Below are positions 53,849 through 63,495 of a DNA stretch of 64,000 nt, piece by piece (position 1 is the first letter of the stretch; every line of letters starts with the position of its first letter). The notes under the pieces are model-generated. The model searched no databases and was not told where the DNA came from. It worked only from the letters and a program-made list of their open reading frames with translations. The stretch spans positions 62,001 to 126,000 of the forward strand of contig CBDFHU010000036.1 in assembly GCA_965247375.1 (NCBI GenBank). The letters run 5' to 3'. A program made the translations under genes and the position numbers. The stretch is from Arsenicibacter sp965247375. GTDB lineage: Bacteria; Bacteroidota; Bacteroidia; Cytophagales; Spirosomataceae.

Positions 53849-54977
53849 AATGCTTCAGGGTTTTAATTACTTTAGGTAGTACAACGTAAAAAGTGGAACC
53901 TTCACCAACCTTGCTGTCAAGCCAGATACGGCCACCGTAAATTTCGGCTACCTTTTTACAGGTTGCCAGTCCGATGCCGGTCCCAGGAAATTCATTCCGC
54001 CCGTGCAGGCGCTGAAATAGCTGAAAAATCCGGTCATAATACCGGTCATCGATACCGATGCCGTTATCGCTGATCCGGATCTGCCAGGCATCTCCCAGAT
54101 CGTCGGACTGAACCGATATAACGGGGGGGACGCCCGGACGGCGGTATTTTATACTGTTCGACAGCAGATTGAGAAACAGTTGCTTCAGGTCTGTCCGGTG
54201 GGCTTCCAGGGTTGGCAGCGGCCCGATGGTAATGCTGGCACCGGCATCCCGGATATCTTCCTGCTGCTCCTCCGTAATTTCGTCGAGCAGCTTGTTGAGG
54301 TCGACCGGAACAAAGTCAGCCGTATTGCCGATGCGCGAAAATTCCAGAAGATCGTTGATCAGCACCCGCATCCGGCCGGATGCGGCCGACGTGACTTCCA
54401 GCAGTTTACGGGCATCCGGTGAGAGTTCGTGACCATGTTTGACCTCCAGCAACGACATGTAGTTTTCAATCGTCCGCAGGGGTGACTGCAGGTCGTGGGA
54501 GGCCACATAGGCAAACTGCTGCAGCTCTTCATTAGACCGCGACAGTTCCTGTACGGCACGTTGCCGGTAATGCAGCTCACGCTCGTATTCTTCAGAAGTC
54601 CGTAGACCCAGCGCCTGATCAAAATATTTGATGAGTGCCAGAACGGTAGCAATGGAAATCAAACCCGTCAGAAAGCGGACCAGGGCGTTAAAGCGGTAAG
54701 CCGGCCACCAGAACATGGTAGCATCTACCAGGTGAGTGAGTCCGCAAAGCAGAATAAATGCTCCGAAGAGCCAGAAAACACTACGGAGCGGAATTCCCTG
54801 TTTGACGATAATAAACCGGATCAGAATCAGCGGAATGGCCATATAGGCGCCCCAGATTGACAGATCAGAGGCGATGTAAAGCCAGCCGTGAAAATCAGTC
54901 CAGTTGCCGCAATACCACCGGGGCGGCCAATCATTTGTATCGAGTAGCTTTTGAAAAAACTCAATTACCGGGTTCAT
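53814..54977 (-). CDS. Ethylene-receptor-like sensor histidine kinase
   Basis: About 387 residues from the ATG at 54977. Three membrane helices (~30-117) match the ethylene-binding domain of plant ETR1 in every key position and spacing: Asp38 and Tyr45 (SDLSIWGAY), Ile48-Pro49, Ile75, Cys78 and His82 (FILLCGLTH), the last two being the copper ligands in ETR1. Then a coiled-coil linker and kinase: His161 in VASHDLQSPLR, N box LFLNLLSNSIKYRR, SDNGIGI and GTGIGLATCKKV. It could bind Cu(I) and sense ethylene or another small ligand; in bacteria this is known only for a few proteins. Followed by a response regulator and ogt. Confidence 0.9.
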   Translation of the reverse strand: MNPVIEFFQKLLDTNDWPPRWYCGNWTDFHGWLYIASDLSIWGAYMAIPLILIRFIIVKQGIPLRSVFWLFGAFILLCGLTHLVDATMFWWPAYRFNALVRFLTGLISIATVLALIKYFDQALGLRTSEEYERELHYRQRAVQELSRSNEELQQFAYVASHDLQSPLRTIENYMSLLEVKHGHELSPDARKLLEVTSAASGRMRVLINDLLEFSRIGNTADFVPVDLNKLLDEITEEQQEDIRDAGASITIGPLPTLEAHRTDLKQLFLNLLSNSIKYRRPGVPPVISVQSDDLGDAWQIRISDNGIGIDDRYYDRIFQLFQRLHGRNEFPGTGIGLATCKKVAEIYGGRIWLDSKVGEGSTFYVVLPKVIKTLKHYAQSDSLYSVN

Positions 54978-55131
54978 ACCGTCAGGTTGTAAAACGCTTT
55001 CTATCTGATCAAAACAGACAAATATCGACAATATAAGTTTACTTTAGACTTATTAGTATAACTATTAAGGTGTGGCCGGCCACTTATTTTGCGCAGGCAG
55101 GTCACAGAGTAACGTATATTGCCCGACTGGT

Positions 55132-55767
55132 TTACAAGTCAGTAGTATGGTCTGATAAATCGTTGTTTGTAATAACCCGGCGCAGGGTGGATTGTTTACC
55201 GTCACTGGTTGCTATGTACAGATAACCATCCGGCCCGAACAGCAGCTTACCGCCACTGTAACCGGTAAACGGAATAGCCAGCCGCATCAGTATAACTTCG
55301 CTGTCGGGATCAGCTTCGGACGGAGATGTTGCCGTAAAACGGCTGATAATAGTTTCAGACGGATTACCGCTGGTATAGTTAACGTAAAAATAACCGTTTG
55401 AGGCAAAAGCAGGATCAAATGCCAGACTGATCAGTCCGCGGTGAATTCCGGCGGAAACGCGGGAGCGAATGTCCAGAAACGTTTTTGCCGACGACGGACT
55501 GGCATCTTTTTCGAAAACCTGAATCCGGCCGGGCTGTTCGACCACAAAGACGCGGTTGCTGCCGTCGTTTGCCGGTGTGAAATCGACGGGGAGCGAGAAG
55601 GTTAATGCAGGCGCTGCATTAGCCACATTGACGAAACTACCTGCTGATGCCTGAACCACCGACGTTGTTTCCTGACTACCCGTGTGGCATGCCACTGAGA
55701 TGAGCCATGAAAAACCGGCCGTCGCTGCCAGTGAAAAAAACAGGGTTATTATTGCTTTACCAAACAT
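55132..55767 (-). pseudogene. PQQ-type sugar dehydrogenase lipoprotein, truncated
   Basis: About 211 residues from the ATG at 55767. Lipobox SVAC after a membrane-like stretch, then blades of a glucose/sorbosone dehydrogenase beta-propeller: NRVFVVEQPGRIQVF, RGLISLAFDPAFASNGYFYVNYTS, GYSGGKLLFGPDGYLYIATSDG. After IATSDG the family normally continues for ~180 residues with PQQ and Ca2+ contacts; here it ends in an unrelated short tail and a stop. Only 100 bases remain before the next gene, so the rest is missing. Confidence 0.78.
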
Positions 55768-55943
55768 GATTCTGTTATTTACGACGATAATCAACTGCAA
55801 ATTCGGCGCCATTCCGGCCACCGGAACTTATTGGCCCTGTTTTTGTTGGCTAATAGCAGATTATCACGTACCGGGCCTGAAACCGTGGTATACTGAATTG
55901 TTGTAAGGTTTCCCCGGAATGGGGAATTGACTACGCTGAATAT

Positions 55944-56823
55944 ATGATCTCTACGGATGCTTTGACGGCTTTTTTTGATCAGTTAGCCACTCAGGGGGAA
56001 CAGTTTCGTTTCCGGTTACCGTCCCGGCCTGATGCCGGACGGTTTATTGATCAGCTGCTGCGGCTGCTCTTCCCGATTACCCAGGATTGCCAGTCTGTGT
56101 CGGTAGATGTTCAGCGGACCTATGATAAACTGACCGATCAGCTGCAATGCCTGCTGCGGCCGCTGCATTCGCAGTTACCCCAGTCTCCGGAGTTTATTTC
56201 CAATCAGTTTTTTTGCGCGGTTGCCGGCCATTTATTCGATGCTGCAATCGGATGCCAGAGCCATTGCGGAGAATGATCCGGCGGCCAACGGCATTGAAGA
56301 AGTAGTATCGGTCTATCCCGGATTTTTTGCCATTGCGGTATACCGGGTAGCCCATGAGCTGATATTGCTTGATGTGCCTTTATTGCCCCGGATGCTGACG
56401 GAGTATGCCCATAGCCATACCGGTATTGACATTCACCCGGGGGCAACCATCGGCCCGTCGTTTTTTATCGATCACGGCACGGGGGTTGTTATCGGGGAGA
56501 CAACGATCATCGGGAACAACGTAAAGATTTATCAGGGGGTGACCCTCGGGGCAACGCATGTCGCCAAGAACCTGGCGCAGAAGAAACGCCATCCAACCAT
56601 TGAAGATAATGTGGTCATATATGCCAACGCCACCATTCTGGGCGGCAAAACGGTGGTAGGGCATGACTCTGTAATCGGCGGCAACGTCTGGCTGACGCAC
56701 AGTGTCGATCCGCACTCACTGGTGTATCACCAGAGTGAAATTTCAGGTTCGGTCGGTGAACAGCGAAGGGTAAATACAGGGACTGTTTTACCCTTGCTGA
56801 AGGCTACCGCAGGTTGCGGATAA
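55944..56823 (+). pseudogene. cysE: Serine O-acetyltransferase, frameshifted at a T7 tract
   Basis: Frame 1 (55944 to ~56210): helical N-terminal half ending FISNQFF. Frame 2: ARLPAIYSMLQSDARAIAENDPAA, then the left-handed beta-helix with HIGIDIHPGATIG-type hexapeptides (HTGIDIHPGATIGPSF), HGTGVVIGETTIIGN, GVTLGATH and KRHPTIEDNVVIYANATILGG. The break lies in the T7 run at 56207-56213; six T would give one 292-residue protein. Makes O-acetylserine for cysteine synthesis from serine and acetyl-CoA. A housekeeping gene broken at a homopolymer suggests a sequence error. Confidence 0.88.
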
Positions 56824-57398
56824 ACCGCCGTAATGTATCTCTGTAGATCAATTCCGATTGTTCAACCGGTTGCTGATCTTTCAGAATCATCGACATAGTG
56901 ATCAGGCCGTGGGAAATTGACCACCACTCAAAATATAGCTTCTGAATGCTTTCCCGTGATTTCGGGATAAAGGAAAAAATCGTTTCACGCACCAGTCCGG
57001 CCCATATCTTCCAGATCCTGAGATCCGCAGATAGACACCTGGCAGAAAGCGCCGTTCAGGTTATACATGACCTGATAGGTTTCGGGCTGATCAAAGGCAA
57101 ACTTCCATTGAATTAATGAGATTTCGTACAACCGTTTTTCCGGATCACGGTAAAGTTTCATAATCCGGTTGTATTCTTCCCGCAAAAAGCGGAAACCTTC
57201 CGTGCGTATTTCGTTTAAGAGGATATCCTTACTGTCAAAATATTCATAAACGATCGGAGCGCTATAATCAATAGCATCGGCTATTTTACGAATCGAAACA
57301 GCTTGCCATCCTTCCCGACGGGCAATATCCTTTGCCGTGAAAACGATGCCCTGTCGCGTCTGCTCCCGGGTACGTTGTTTGCGTTCAATAACTTCCAT
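56804..57398 (-). pseudogene. TetR-family regulator, frameshifted
   Basis: Frame 1 from 57398: HTH at ~20-62 (IVFTAKDIARREGWQAVSIRKIADAIDYSAPIVYEYF) and ligand domain up to FCQV. Frame 2: LRIWKIWAGLVRETIFSFIPKSRESIQKLYFEWWSISHGLI and IYRDTLRRFIRNL. The join lies near 57030-57045. Intact length would be about 198 residues. The last helices match the WHG-type ligand-binding domain. Converges on cysE with a 20-base overlap. Ligand unknown. Confidence 0.82.
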
Positions 57399-57597
57399 TT
57401 ATGGGTCAAATACTAGTTAACAGTGTTAAATTCATTGAAAACTAACGAATTAATGGAAGAAAGCCCGCGTTGAGCGTGAAAATTCCTGGAAAATTTTAAT
57501 TCAGGTGATAAATAATGTAATAAACAGGCAAATTAATGTGTTGAAATCAATTCGTGAGAAAATAAACCGGACGAAATAAATAGTAACATAATGTGTA

Positions 57598-58362
57598 TTA
57601 CTCTTCCGGTTTTGAAAAGAGGAACCATGCCGCTTCATCGCCGACGGCAAATGGCTGTCCGTCAACCGTTCCGTAGCAGTCGATCAGCTCCAGACCTGCC
57701 TGAGCCGCCAGCCGGCCAATTTCGGCGATAGAATAAATGTAGTATTCGGCAGTTCTGGTTTCTACCTCGGCCTGACCGGAATCCAGCGACTGAAAATAGG
57801 TTAGCCGGGCATCAATCCGGCCGGTCAGTGCGTCAAAAGACTGTTCGCTCAGAAAGGTAATGTCATCGCCGATGCTCATCCAGCTACGTTCCTGGAAGTC
57901 CGGAAGAATCACTTCGGCAACCATACCGGAGTGTGCCAGAAACAGACCTCCGGGTCGGAGCAGCCCTTCTGTTTTCTGCAGAAAGCGTAGCATATCCTCA
58001 ACCGGAAAAAAGCTGAAGGAGTTACCCATACAATAGGCGGCGTGATACGTGCCCGGAATGGCCGCTTCCAGAAAATCGCCTTCAATCGCTTCCATCGGAA
58101 GGTTTTCGTGTGCAATGGTCTGCTGCAGTTCGGCAATGTACTCGGGTGAGATATCAACGCCGGTTACCCATGCACCCATACGGGCGAGCGGGACCGAGTG
58201 GCGGCCATACCCGCAAAAAATATCCAGAATCCGGTCGCCGGGACCAAAGTCCAGATTTTCGACGAGCAGTTCAAGATCAAACCGGGTCTGCTCATTGGTT
58301 TGCGCGGCCTTCCAGGCAACCTGTGGCAAACCTGTAAAGAAAGTATGATACCAGGCGGTCAT
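57598..58362 (-). CDS. Class I SAM-dependent methyltransferase
   Basis: 254 residues. Motif I DRILDIFCGYGRHSVPLA, acidic loop TGVDISPEYI, motif II region EAIEGDFLEAAIPGTYHAAYCMGNSFSFF and LLRPGGLFLAHSGM. The substrate cannot be told. The transcription unit ends here; upstream lies the peroxiredoxin, 60 bases away on the same strand. Confidence 0.9.
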   Translation of the reverse strand: MTAWYHTFFTGLPQVAWKAAQTNEQTRFDLELLVENLDFGPGDRILDIFCGYGRHSVPLARMGAWVTGVDISPEYIAELQQTIAHENLPMEAIEGDFLEAAIPGTYHAAYCMGNSFSFFPVEDMLRFLQKTEGLLRPGGLFLAHSGMVAEVILPDFQERSWMSIGDDITFLSEQSFDALTGRIDARLTYFQSLDSGQAEVETRTAEYYIYSIAEIGRLAAQAGLELIDCYGTVDGQPFAVGDEAAWFLFSKPEE

Positions 58363-58422
58363 TCGTGTATACGGGTTAAAGACCGGAGAGCCGTTCCGGT
58401 AACGGCCCTCCGGATGTGAACA

Positions 58423-58890
58423 TTAGTTTAATGGCGTTAATGCAGCCTGAATGGCTGTAAAATCAGGTACTGAACCGGCGTTTTCCAGTACCTCTGCATA
58501 TTGGATAATTCCGTTACTGTCGACCACAAATGCCGAACGTTTGCTGACTCCCTTCATGTTCATGACAAACGTATCGTACAAAGATCCGTAGGCAGCAGAT
58601 ACGTCCTTGTTAAAGTCCGAAAGCAGATCAAACGGCAACTGTTGTTCTTCCCTGAATCGGGCAAGGGTAAACGGCGAGTCAACCGAAATACCTAAAACAA
58701 CCGCATTCAGGCCGGCATATACGCCGATATTATCCCGCATTTCACAAAGTTCGGCGGTACAGACACTGGTAAAGGCTAACGGGAAGAATAAAATGACAAC
58801 ATTTTTTCCTGTATAGTCACTTAGAGAGATTTCTTTCTTTTCTGTGTTAAACAGCTTAAAATCAGGTGCACTTTGTCCGGCTTGAAGCAT
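58423..58890 (-). CDS. Peroxiredoxin (AhpE/BCP-like)
   Basis: 155 residues, thioredoxin fold. Peroxidatic site P37-x3-T41-x2-C44 in FFPLAFTSVCTAELC, with a second Cys49 five residues on, and the conserved Arg in FTLARFREEQ. It reduces H2O2 or organic peroxides. Likely cotranscribed with the methyltransferase. Divergent from the ROK gene. Confidence 0.92.
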   Translation of the reverse strand: MLQAGQSAPDFKLFNTEKKEISLSDYTGKNVVILFFPLAFTSVCTAELCEMRDNIGVYAGLNAVVLGISVDSPFTLARFREEQQLPFDLLSDFNKDVSAAYGSLYDTFVMNMKGVSKRSAFVVDSNGIIQYAEVLENAGSVPDFTAIQAALTPLN

Positions 58891-59064
58891 ACGTCAGTAT
58901 GATTAGGTTTTGTACGGAAATTACTGAAATTTTTTGAGGTTGAAACCGGTGTGCGATTTACAAAAAAAAGGTGATTTTTGTCTTAATCTTTTATGCCTGA
59001 CAGGGAGTAAAACGTTGTCCGAAACCACTATTACTCTTTATATACTATACTGTTCCGAAACAAT

Positions 59065-59985
59065 ATGAAAACGTACTGGGGTATTGACCTGGGTGGTACC
59101 AAAATTGAAGGCGTTGTCTTATCAGCTCCTTCACCTGACGCAGTTTTAGTCCGGAAACGGGTCGATACGGAAGCTCATCTGGGGTATGAGCATATACTGG
59201 GTCAAATCGGAAAGCTGGTAGATATTCTGAAAGCCGAAACGAATTGTGAGCCGGAAAAAATCGGTTTTGCCACTCCGGGCACCTTTGATCCCGTAACCAA
59301 AACGATGAAGGGCTGTAACACAACAGTCCTCAATGGCATGCCTTTGCCCCAGGAACTGACAAAGCGGCTGGGGGTGCCGGTTGAGATTGCCAATGATGCG
59401 AACTGCTTTGCCCTTGCTGAAGCTACCTTAGGTGTTGTTCCGGATGAAGCACCTGATTTCCGGTGCGTTTTCGGGGTAATTATGGGAACCGGTGTTGGCG
59501 GCGGTGTGGTATTCAGGGGCCTTGACGGCAAAGCTATCGTACTGAACGGCCTGCACGGTATCGGCGGAGAATGGGGGCATAATATTCTGGAAGAAAACGG
59601 GTATCCGTGTTACTGTGGCAAAAGCGGCTGTGTGGAACAGGTTTTCGCCGGACCGGCCCTACAGCGCTATTACAAGGATATCAGCGGTAATGAGCTGAAA
59701 ATGAAAGATATTGTTGAACGCCATCTGGCGGGAACCGACCCATATGCGACCCGTACTATTGAACGGTTACTGGATTATTTTGGCCGGGCCATTTCAACGC
59801 TCATTAACGTACTTGACCCTGATGCCATCGTGCTGGGCGGGGGAGTCGGCAATGTTGATCTGCTGTATACGGAAGGGGTTGAGCGGATTAAAAAATATAT
59901 TTTCAATAACGGGATTGTGCATACAAAGATCCTGAAGCCGAAGTTGGGAGATAGTGCCGGGGTTTTCGGTGCCGCCATGCTCTAA
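59065..59985 (+). CDS. ROK-family sugar kinase
   Basis: 306 residues. ATP site GIDLGGTKIEG, catalytic Asp in VPVEIANDANCFALAEA, GVIMGTGVGGG, and the ROK zinc motif GEWGHNILEENG ... CYCGKSGCVEQ with His and three Cys. Phosphorylates a hexose (glucose, fructose or GlcNAc); no HTH, so an enzyme rather than a repressor. Ends with its own terminator. Confidence 0.93.
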   Translation: MKTYWGIDLGGTKIEGVVLSAPSPDAVLVRKRVDTEAHLGYEHILGQIGKLVDILKAETNCEPEKIGFATPGTFDPVTKTMKGCNTTVLNGMPLPQELTKRLGVPVEIANDANCFALAEATLGVVPDEAPDFRCVFGVIMGTGVGGGVVFRGLDGKAIVLNGLHGIGGEWGHNILEENGYPCYCGKSGCVEQVFAGPALQRYYKDISGNELKMKDIVERHLAGTDPYATRTIERLLDYFGRAISTLINVLDPDAIVLGGGVGNVDLLYTEGVERIKKYIFNNGIVHTKILKPKLGDSAGVFGAAML

Positions 59986-60005
59986 GGGTATATCCGCTGT
60001 TATGT

Positions 60006-60036
60006 AAAAGGGACTCATTCGTGGGTCCCTTTTTTG
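60006..60036 (+). terminator. Terminator of the ROK kinase gene
   Basis: AAAAGGGAC pairs with GTCCCTTTT; T6 follows the stem. It lies 20 bases after the stop. Confidence 0.88.
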
Positions 60037-60315
60037 TGTTGCGGCAAGTATATACTTAATATGCATATATGTTATGTGATTTCTTGTGAAGTAACTTAGC
60101 ATCACCGGTTAACGCAGAATAACAAAACCAGTTAACTGGTATAGGTTACAAAGGAAATACATGGATTTCGGTCATATAAAGGCACGTATGGCCGAAAAAC
60201 AAAAACACTTGTCCAAAAAACAAAAAAAGAATCAGGTACAAAATTGTTACTTGCATCACTAATATGGTGAACATCAGGTAATCTATTGACCCAAATTTAT
60301 GATAAGACTTTTTAC

Positions 60316-60543
60316 ATGAAGCCATCAGCAAGAAAATACTGGTTCATTGGGCTTGTCATCTGCACCGGAAGCGTAACCTGTTTATGGGATAAGTACACGG
60401 ACGTCCGGAGTATTACGACAGAACATCCTGATGAGTCCGGTCCGCACCGGAACAAGGCCTCCCGGTTTACCGGAAATGCCTTGCTCGAGAACGATACGTC
60501 AAGGTTTGAACCGGTTTCATTCGAACGGTTCCGGCCACAGTAA
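60316..60543 (+). CDS. Small hypothetical protein with N-terminal hydrophobic segment
   Basis: 75 residues from ATG at 60316: a basic start (MKPSARKYW), hydrophobic run (FIGLVICTGSVTCLW), then a polar tail rich in charged residues. It may be a short exported or membrane-anchored protein. It lies 22 bases before the ArsR-type gene, so the two could be cotranscribed. No family recognised. Confidence 0.42.
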   Translation: MKPSARKYWFIGLVICTGSVTCLWDKYTDVRSITTEHPDESGPHRNKASRFTGNALLENDTSRFEPVSFERFRPQ

Positions 60544-60565
60544 AAACAATCAGATTAACTACTAT

Positions 60566-60880
60566 ATGCTCAACACCTTACCTCAATTAGATAAAACAGC
60601 CTACATGCTGAAAGCACTGGCACACCCGTTGCGGTTGCAGATTGTGATGCTACTGAGCAGGGATGAAAAAGAGCTAAGTGTAACGACCATTCAGGAACAT
60701 TTTTCGATCAGTCAATCACTTATCTCACACCATTTAATTAACATGCGGGCAAAAGGCATTCTTGGTTTCCGCCAGCAGGGAAATAACCGCTACTACCGGC
60801 TGCGGGAACCAAGGTTTGCCCGGTGTGTTGCCTTACTTTTTGACGAACAACTGGTAGAAGCTGAAGCACTCTATGACTAG
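60566..60880 (+). CDS. ArsR-family winged-helix regulator
   Basis: 104 residues. MLKALAHPLRLQIVMLLS (first helices), FSISQSLISHHLINMRAKGIL (recognition helix) and GFRQQGNNRYYRL (wing) are textbook ArsR/SmtB. No obvious metal-binding Cys-x-Cys is present in the recognition helix region; a redox or metal role cannot be assigned. The frame extends upstream to 60431, but that part overlaps the small protein in another frame. Confidence 0.9.
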   Translation: MLNTLPQLDKTAYMLKALAHPLRLQIVMLLSRDEKELSVTTIQEHFSISQSLISHHLINMRAKGILGFRQQGNNRYYRLREPRFARCVALLFDEQLVEAEALYD

Positions 60881-60902
60881 TGACAGCCTGCAAAATCTGC
60901 TG

Positions 60903-60941
60903 AACGCCTTCCGGATATAGCCTCCCGGAAGGCGTTTTTAT
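60903..60941 (+). terminator. Terminator of the ArsR-type gene
   Basis: AACGCCTTCCGG and CCGGAAGGCGTT form a perfect 12-bp stem followed by T5 (with the stem's last TT). Confidence 0.9.
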
Positions 60942-61522
60942 GTTGCGGAAAGTAAAAAAACAACTTCGCGCATTTTGCACTTTTCTACGTTCTGCAGGTA
61001 AGCCGCTCTCCAGGATGTCAGGCCAATCTACCTACACTGTATACCATCAGAAGATGAAGCCGGAAACTGAAGGTCGTTATACCGGAATTATAAATCAGGG
61101 CTAAGTAAATCCTGAATCAGGAAAACTCTTTCTTGATTCAGGATTGCTGTATTTTTAATGAATTGTATTTGTGCTGCGTTGATTTTGTTGCGCGCCACCC
61201 ACCGATATAGGGTGGAAGCAGCCTGTAACACGCGGTCAGCAGTTTGCCAGAACGCTGAAAAAGCCATGCGTTTTCCGGAAAAATAGTATAAAAACCAGGT
61301 ATTACATAATAAGACTTGTCCGGAACGCTATCCGGGTGAAGTAGCAGATGTAAATAAACAGTAGATGGAGCTGCTTACAAGACAGGACAGAGAGCGGCGG
61401 GGAGAATTTGCTTCAGTTTATAAAATCGATATAACGTAAATAAACGGCTGGTGCTGGTTCCGTAAATTAAAAATGATAGTACATTTGATGCTTTATCTAC
61501 TATTTCAGTAAACATCAAATGA
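60942..61522. other. Intergenic region, no gene seen
   Basis: About 580 bases without a believable reading frame. The only structure is a perfect 12-bp inverted repeat at 61108-61145 (AATCCTGAATCA / TGATTCAGGATT) with a 14-base loop and a T-containing tail. The last ~70 bases before 61523 presumably hold the nuclease promoter. Confidence 0.5.
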
Positions 61523-62431
61523 ATGAACATTCGTAGACGTAAATTAATTATCTATACTCTGTCCGCGTATTGTTTTGTGCAGTTTACCGCCTGTCAGCCT
61601 GAACAGCCGGTGTCGCCGTCTCAAGGAGGACCTGCGCAGCGTGATGCCGCCCTGACGATGGGTGACCCGGATAAAGGGAATACCGCAGCATCGACCCGCC
61701 TACTGATTGAGCGGTCGACCTATACCGTTTCTCTTAACAAGTCGACAGGAATTGCGAACTGGGCGGCCTGGCATTTATCTTCTGCCTGGAAGGGAAGTGC
61801 TGAGCGGTATGCCGGGAGTTTTATTGCCGATGCTACTCTGCCTTCCGGCTATTACATAGCCCGGCATGATGATTATACCAATACTGGTTTCGACCGTGGT
61901 CACCTGTGTCCGTCGGATGACAGGGATGGTTCCGCAGAGGACAACCGGTCGACATTCATCCTGACCAATATTGTACCACAGGCACCGCAGCACAACCGGC
62001 AGGCCTGGCGATTGCTGGAAGAATATTCCCGTAGTTTACTAGCCGGGGATAACGAGTTGTATATCGTTGCCGGTACCTGGGGAAAAGGGGGGGATGGTGA
62101 TAAGGGTACGGCGGATGCGCTTGCCGGAGGGAAACTGACGGTGCCGGCGGCGTTATGGAAAGTAGTAATGGTGCTGCCGACCGGTTCGGAAGACCAGCGG
62201 AGGGTATCTGCCAAAACAAGAGTATTTGCGGTATGGATGCCAAATACCAATGCTGCCGGTCAGCAGAAGTGGATTAATTACCGGGTCAGTGTCGATGAGA
62301 TCGAAAGAAAGACCGGTCTGGATTTGTTTAACAAGTTGAGTACAGACCTTCAGAAAACGCTGGAAAGCCGTGTTGAGCAGCAGGCCATTGAGGTGCAGTT
62401 TACCGACCCGCTGCCCGTCCGGCTGTTTTAG
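61523..62431 (+). CDS. Secreted DNA/RNA non-specific endonuclease (NUC1 family)
   Basis: 302 residues. N-terminal lipoprotein signal (CFVQFTAC) and a beta-beta-alpha-metal nuclease: catalytic DRGHLCPSDD with His, and the Asn-rich partner helix TNIVPQAPQHNRQAWRLLE. Related to Serratia nuclease and NucA. It degrades DNA and RNA outside the cell, for nutrient gain or defence. The stop overlaps the convergent holA end by 4 bases. Confidence 0.92.
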   Translation: MNIRRRKLIIYTLSAYCFVQFTACQPEQPVSPSQGGPAQRDAALTMGDPDKGNTAASTRLLIERSTYTVSLNKSTGIANWAAWHLSSAWKGSAERYAGSFIADATLPSGYYIARHDDYTNTGFDRGHLCPSDDRDGSAEDNRSTFILTNIVPQAPQHNRQAWRLLEEYSRSLLAGDNELYIVAGTWGKGGDGDKGTADALAGGKLTVPAALWKVVMVLPTGSEDQRRVSAKTRVFAVWMPNTNAAGQQKWINYRVSVDEIERKTGLDLFNKLSTDLQKTLESRVEQQAIEVQFTDPLPVRLF

Positions 62432-63447
62432 TGGAGAATCGTAAAGACAAGTTCCCGCAGAATCTCGCCTTCCGTCATCGTCGGGGTATCAATTCCTTTT
62501 ACCTGCGCGTCGGCCCGACGGATGCTGTGAATAATATCTGCTACCTTGACCAGCGGAAAGGTACGGGCTGCCTGCAGGTAGTCTTTTACGAAAAACGGGT
62601 TAACACCCAGGAGAGCACCCACTCCTTTTTCTGACTGGTCTTTCGAGGACTGTACAAGTATTACCTTGCTGAAATAACTGAAGAGCTGGGTCAGGATCAG
62701 AATAAGGGGATTGTCCTTCGGGTTCCGCGAGAAATAATCGACAATCCGGTTAGCCTTTACCACATCCCGCTGTAGCAGGGCTTTCTGTAGTTCAAAAACA
62801 TTATATTCCTTACTGATGCCGACCAGCCGCTCAACCGTCGAGGCGCTGATTTCTTCATCGACCCGCAGGTTCAGCATCATTTTATCAATTTCACCCGCCA
62901 TCCGTTTCAGGTCATTGCCGATATGATCGACCAGCAACTGGCACGCCTTCGGGCTGACCTTTACGCCCTGTCGGTGGCAATAGTCCTGTACCCAGTCAAC
63001 GAGTTTATTTTCGTACAGTTTTTTGGCCGCGAGTAACACGCCTTTGTTACCGAATGCTTTTACCCAGGATTTCCGCTCATCCAGATTACCCGTGTGGCAG
63101 ACCATCAGAATGGTGCTGCTGAGCGGATTGAGCGCATAATCTTCCAGGAGGGCAAGACTGTTTTTTTCCTTAAACCCGCCCATATCCTGGGCTTCCTTCA
63201 CCAGTACCAGCTGCCGGTCGGCCATAAACGGGTAGCGCCGGGCGTAATTGATGACAGCGCCAATGTCGGTGTCTTTACCAAAGAGCACAAACTGATTAAA
63301 GCTTTTTTCGGCAACGGGAACGGCGGTTTTCTCCAGCTGGTCAGCAATCAATTCGTGGTAGAACGGCTCATCACCGTGTATAAGGTAAACCGGGGCGAAC
63401 CGTTTGGCCCGAATATCTTTCAGCAGGGTGTCGACAGCAGGAATCAA
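62428..63447 (-). CDS. holA: DNA polymerase III subunit delta
   Basis: 339 residues. Family marks: FAPVYLIHGDEPFYHELIAD, RRYPFMADRQLVLVKEAQ, HIGNDLKRMAGEIDKMML, and the collar domain NVFELQKALLQRDVVKANRIVDYFSRN. It opens the beta clamp as part of the clamp loader. This long-branch Bacteroidota form lacks a clear Walker A, as usual for delta. Confidence 0.92.
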   Translation of the reverse strand: MIPAVDTLLKDIRAKRFAPVYLIHGDEPFYHELIADQLEKTAVPVAEKSFNQFVLFGKDTDIGAVINYARRYPFMADRQLVLVKEAQDMGGFKEKNSLALLEDYALNPLSSTILMVCHTGNLDERKSWVKAFGNKGVLLAAKKLYENKLVDWVQDYCHRQGVKVSPKACQLLVDHIGNDLKRMAGEIDKMMLNLRVDEEISASTVERLVGISKEYNVFELQKALLQRDVVKANRIVDYFSRNPKDNPLILILTQLFSYFSKVILVQSSKDQSEKGVGALLGVNPFFVKDYLQAARTFPLVKVADIIHSIRRADAQVKGIDTPTMTEGEILRELVFTILH

Positions 63448-63495
63448 GGCAATATCAGTTTGGTGAAATCAGGGTGCAAAAATAGCAACTTACGG

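Noticed and set aside
61523..62431. Secreted nuclease as another toxin of the polymorphic locus
   Set aside because: It has its own lipoprotein signal, normal base composition, no pre-toxin module and no immunity gene; it looks like an ordinary extracellular nuclease.
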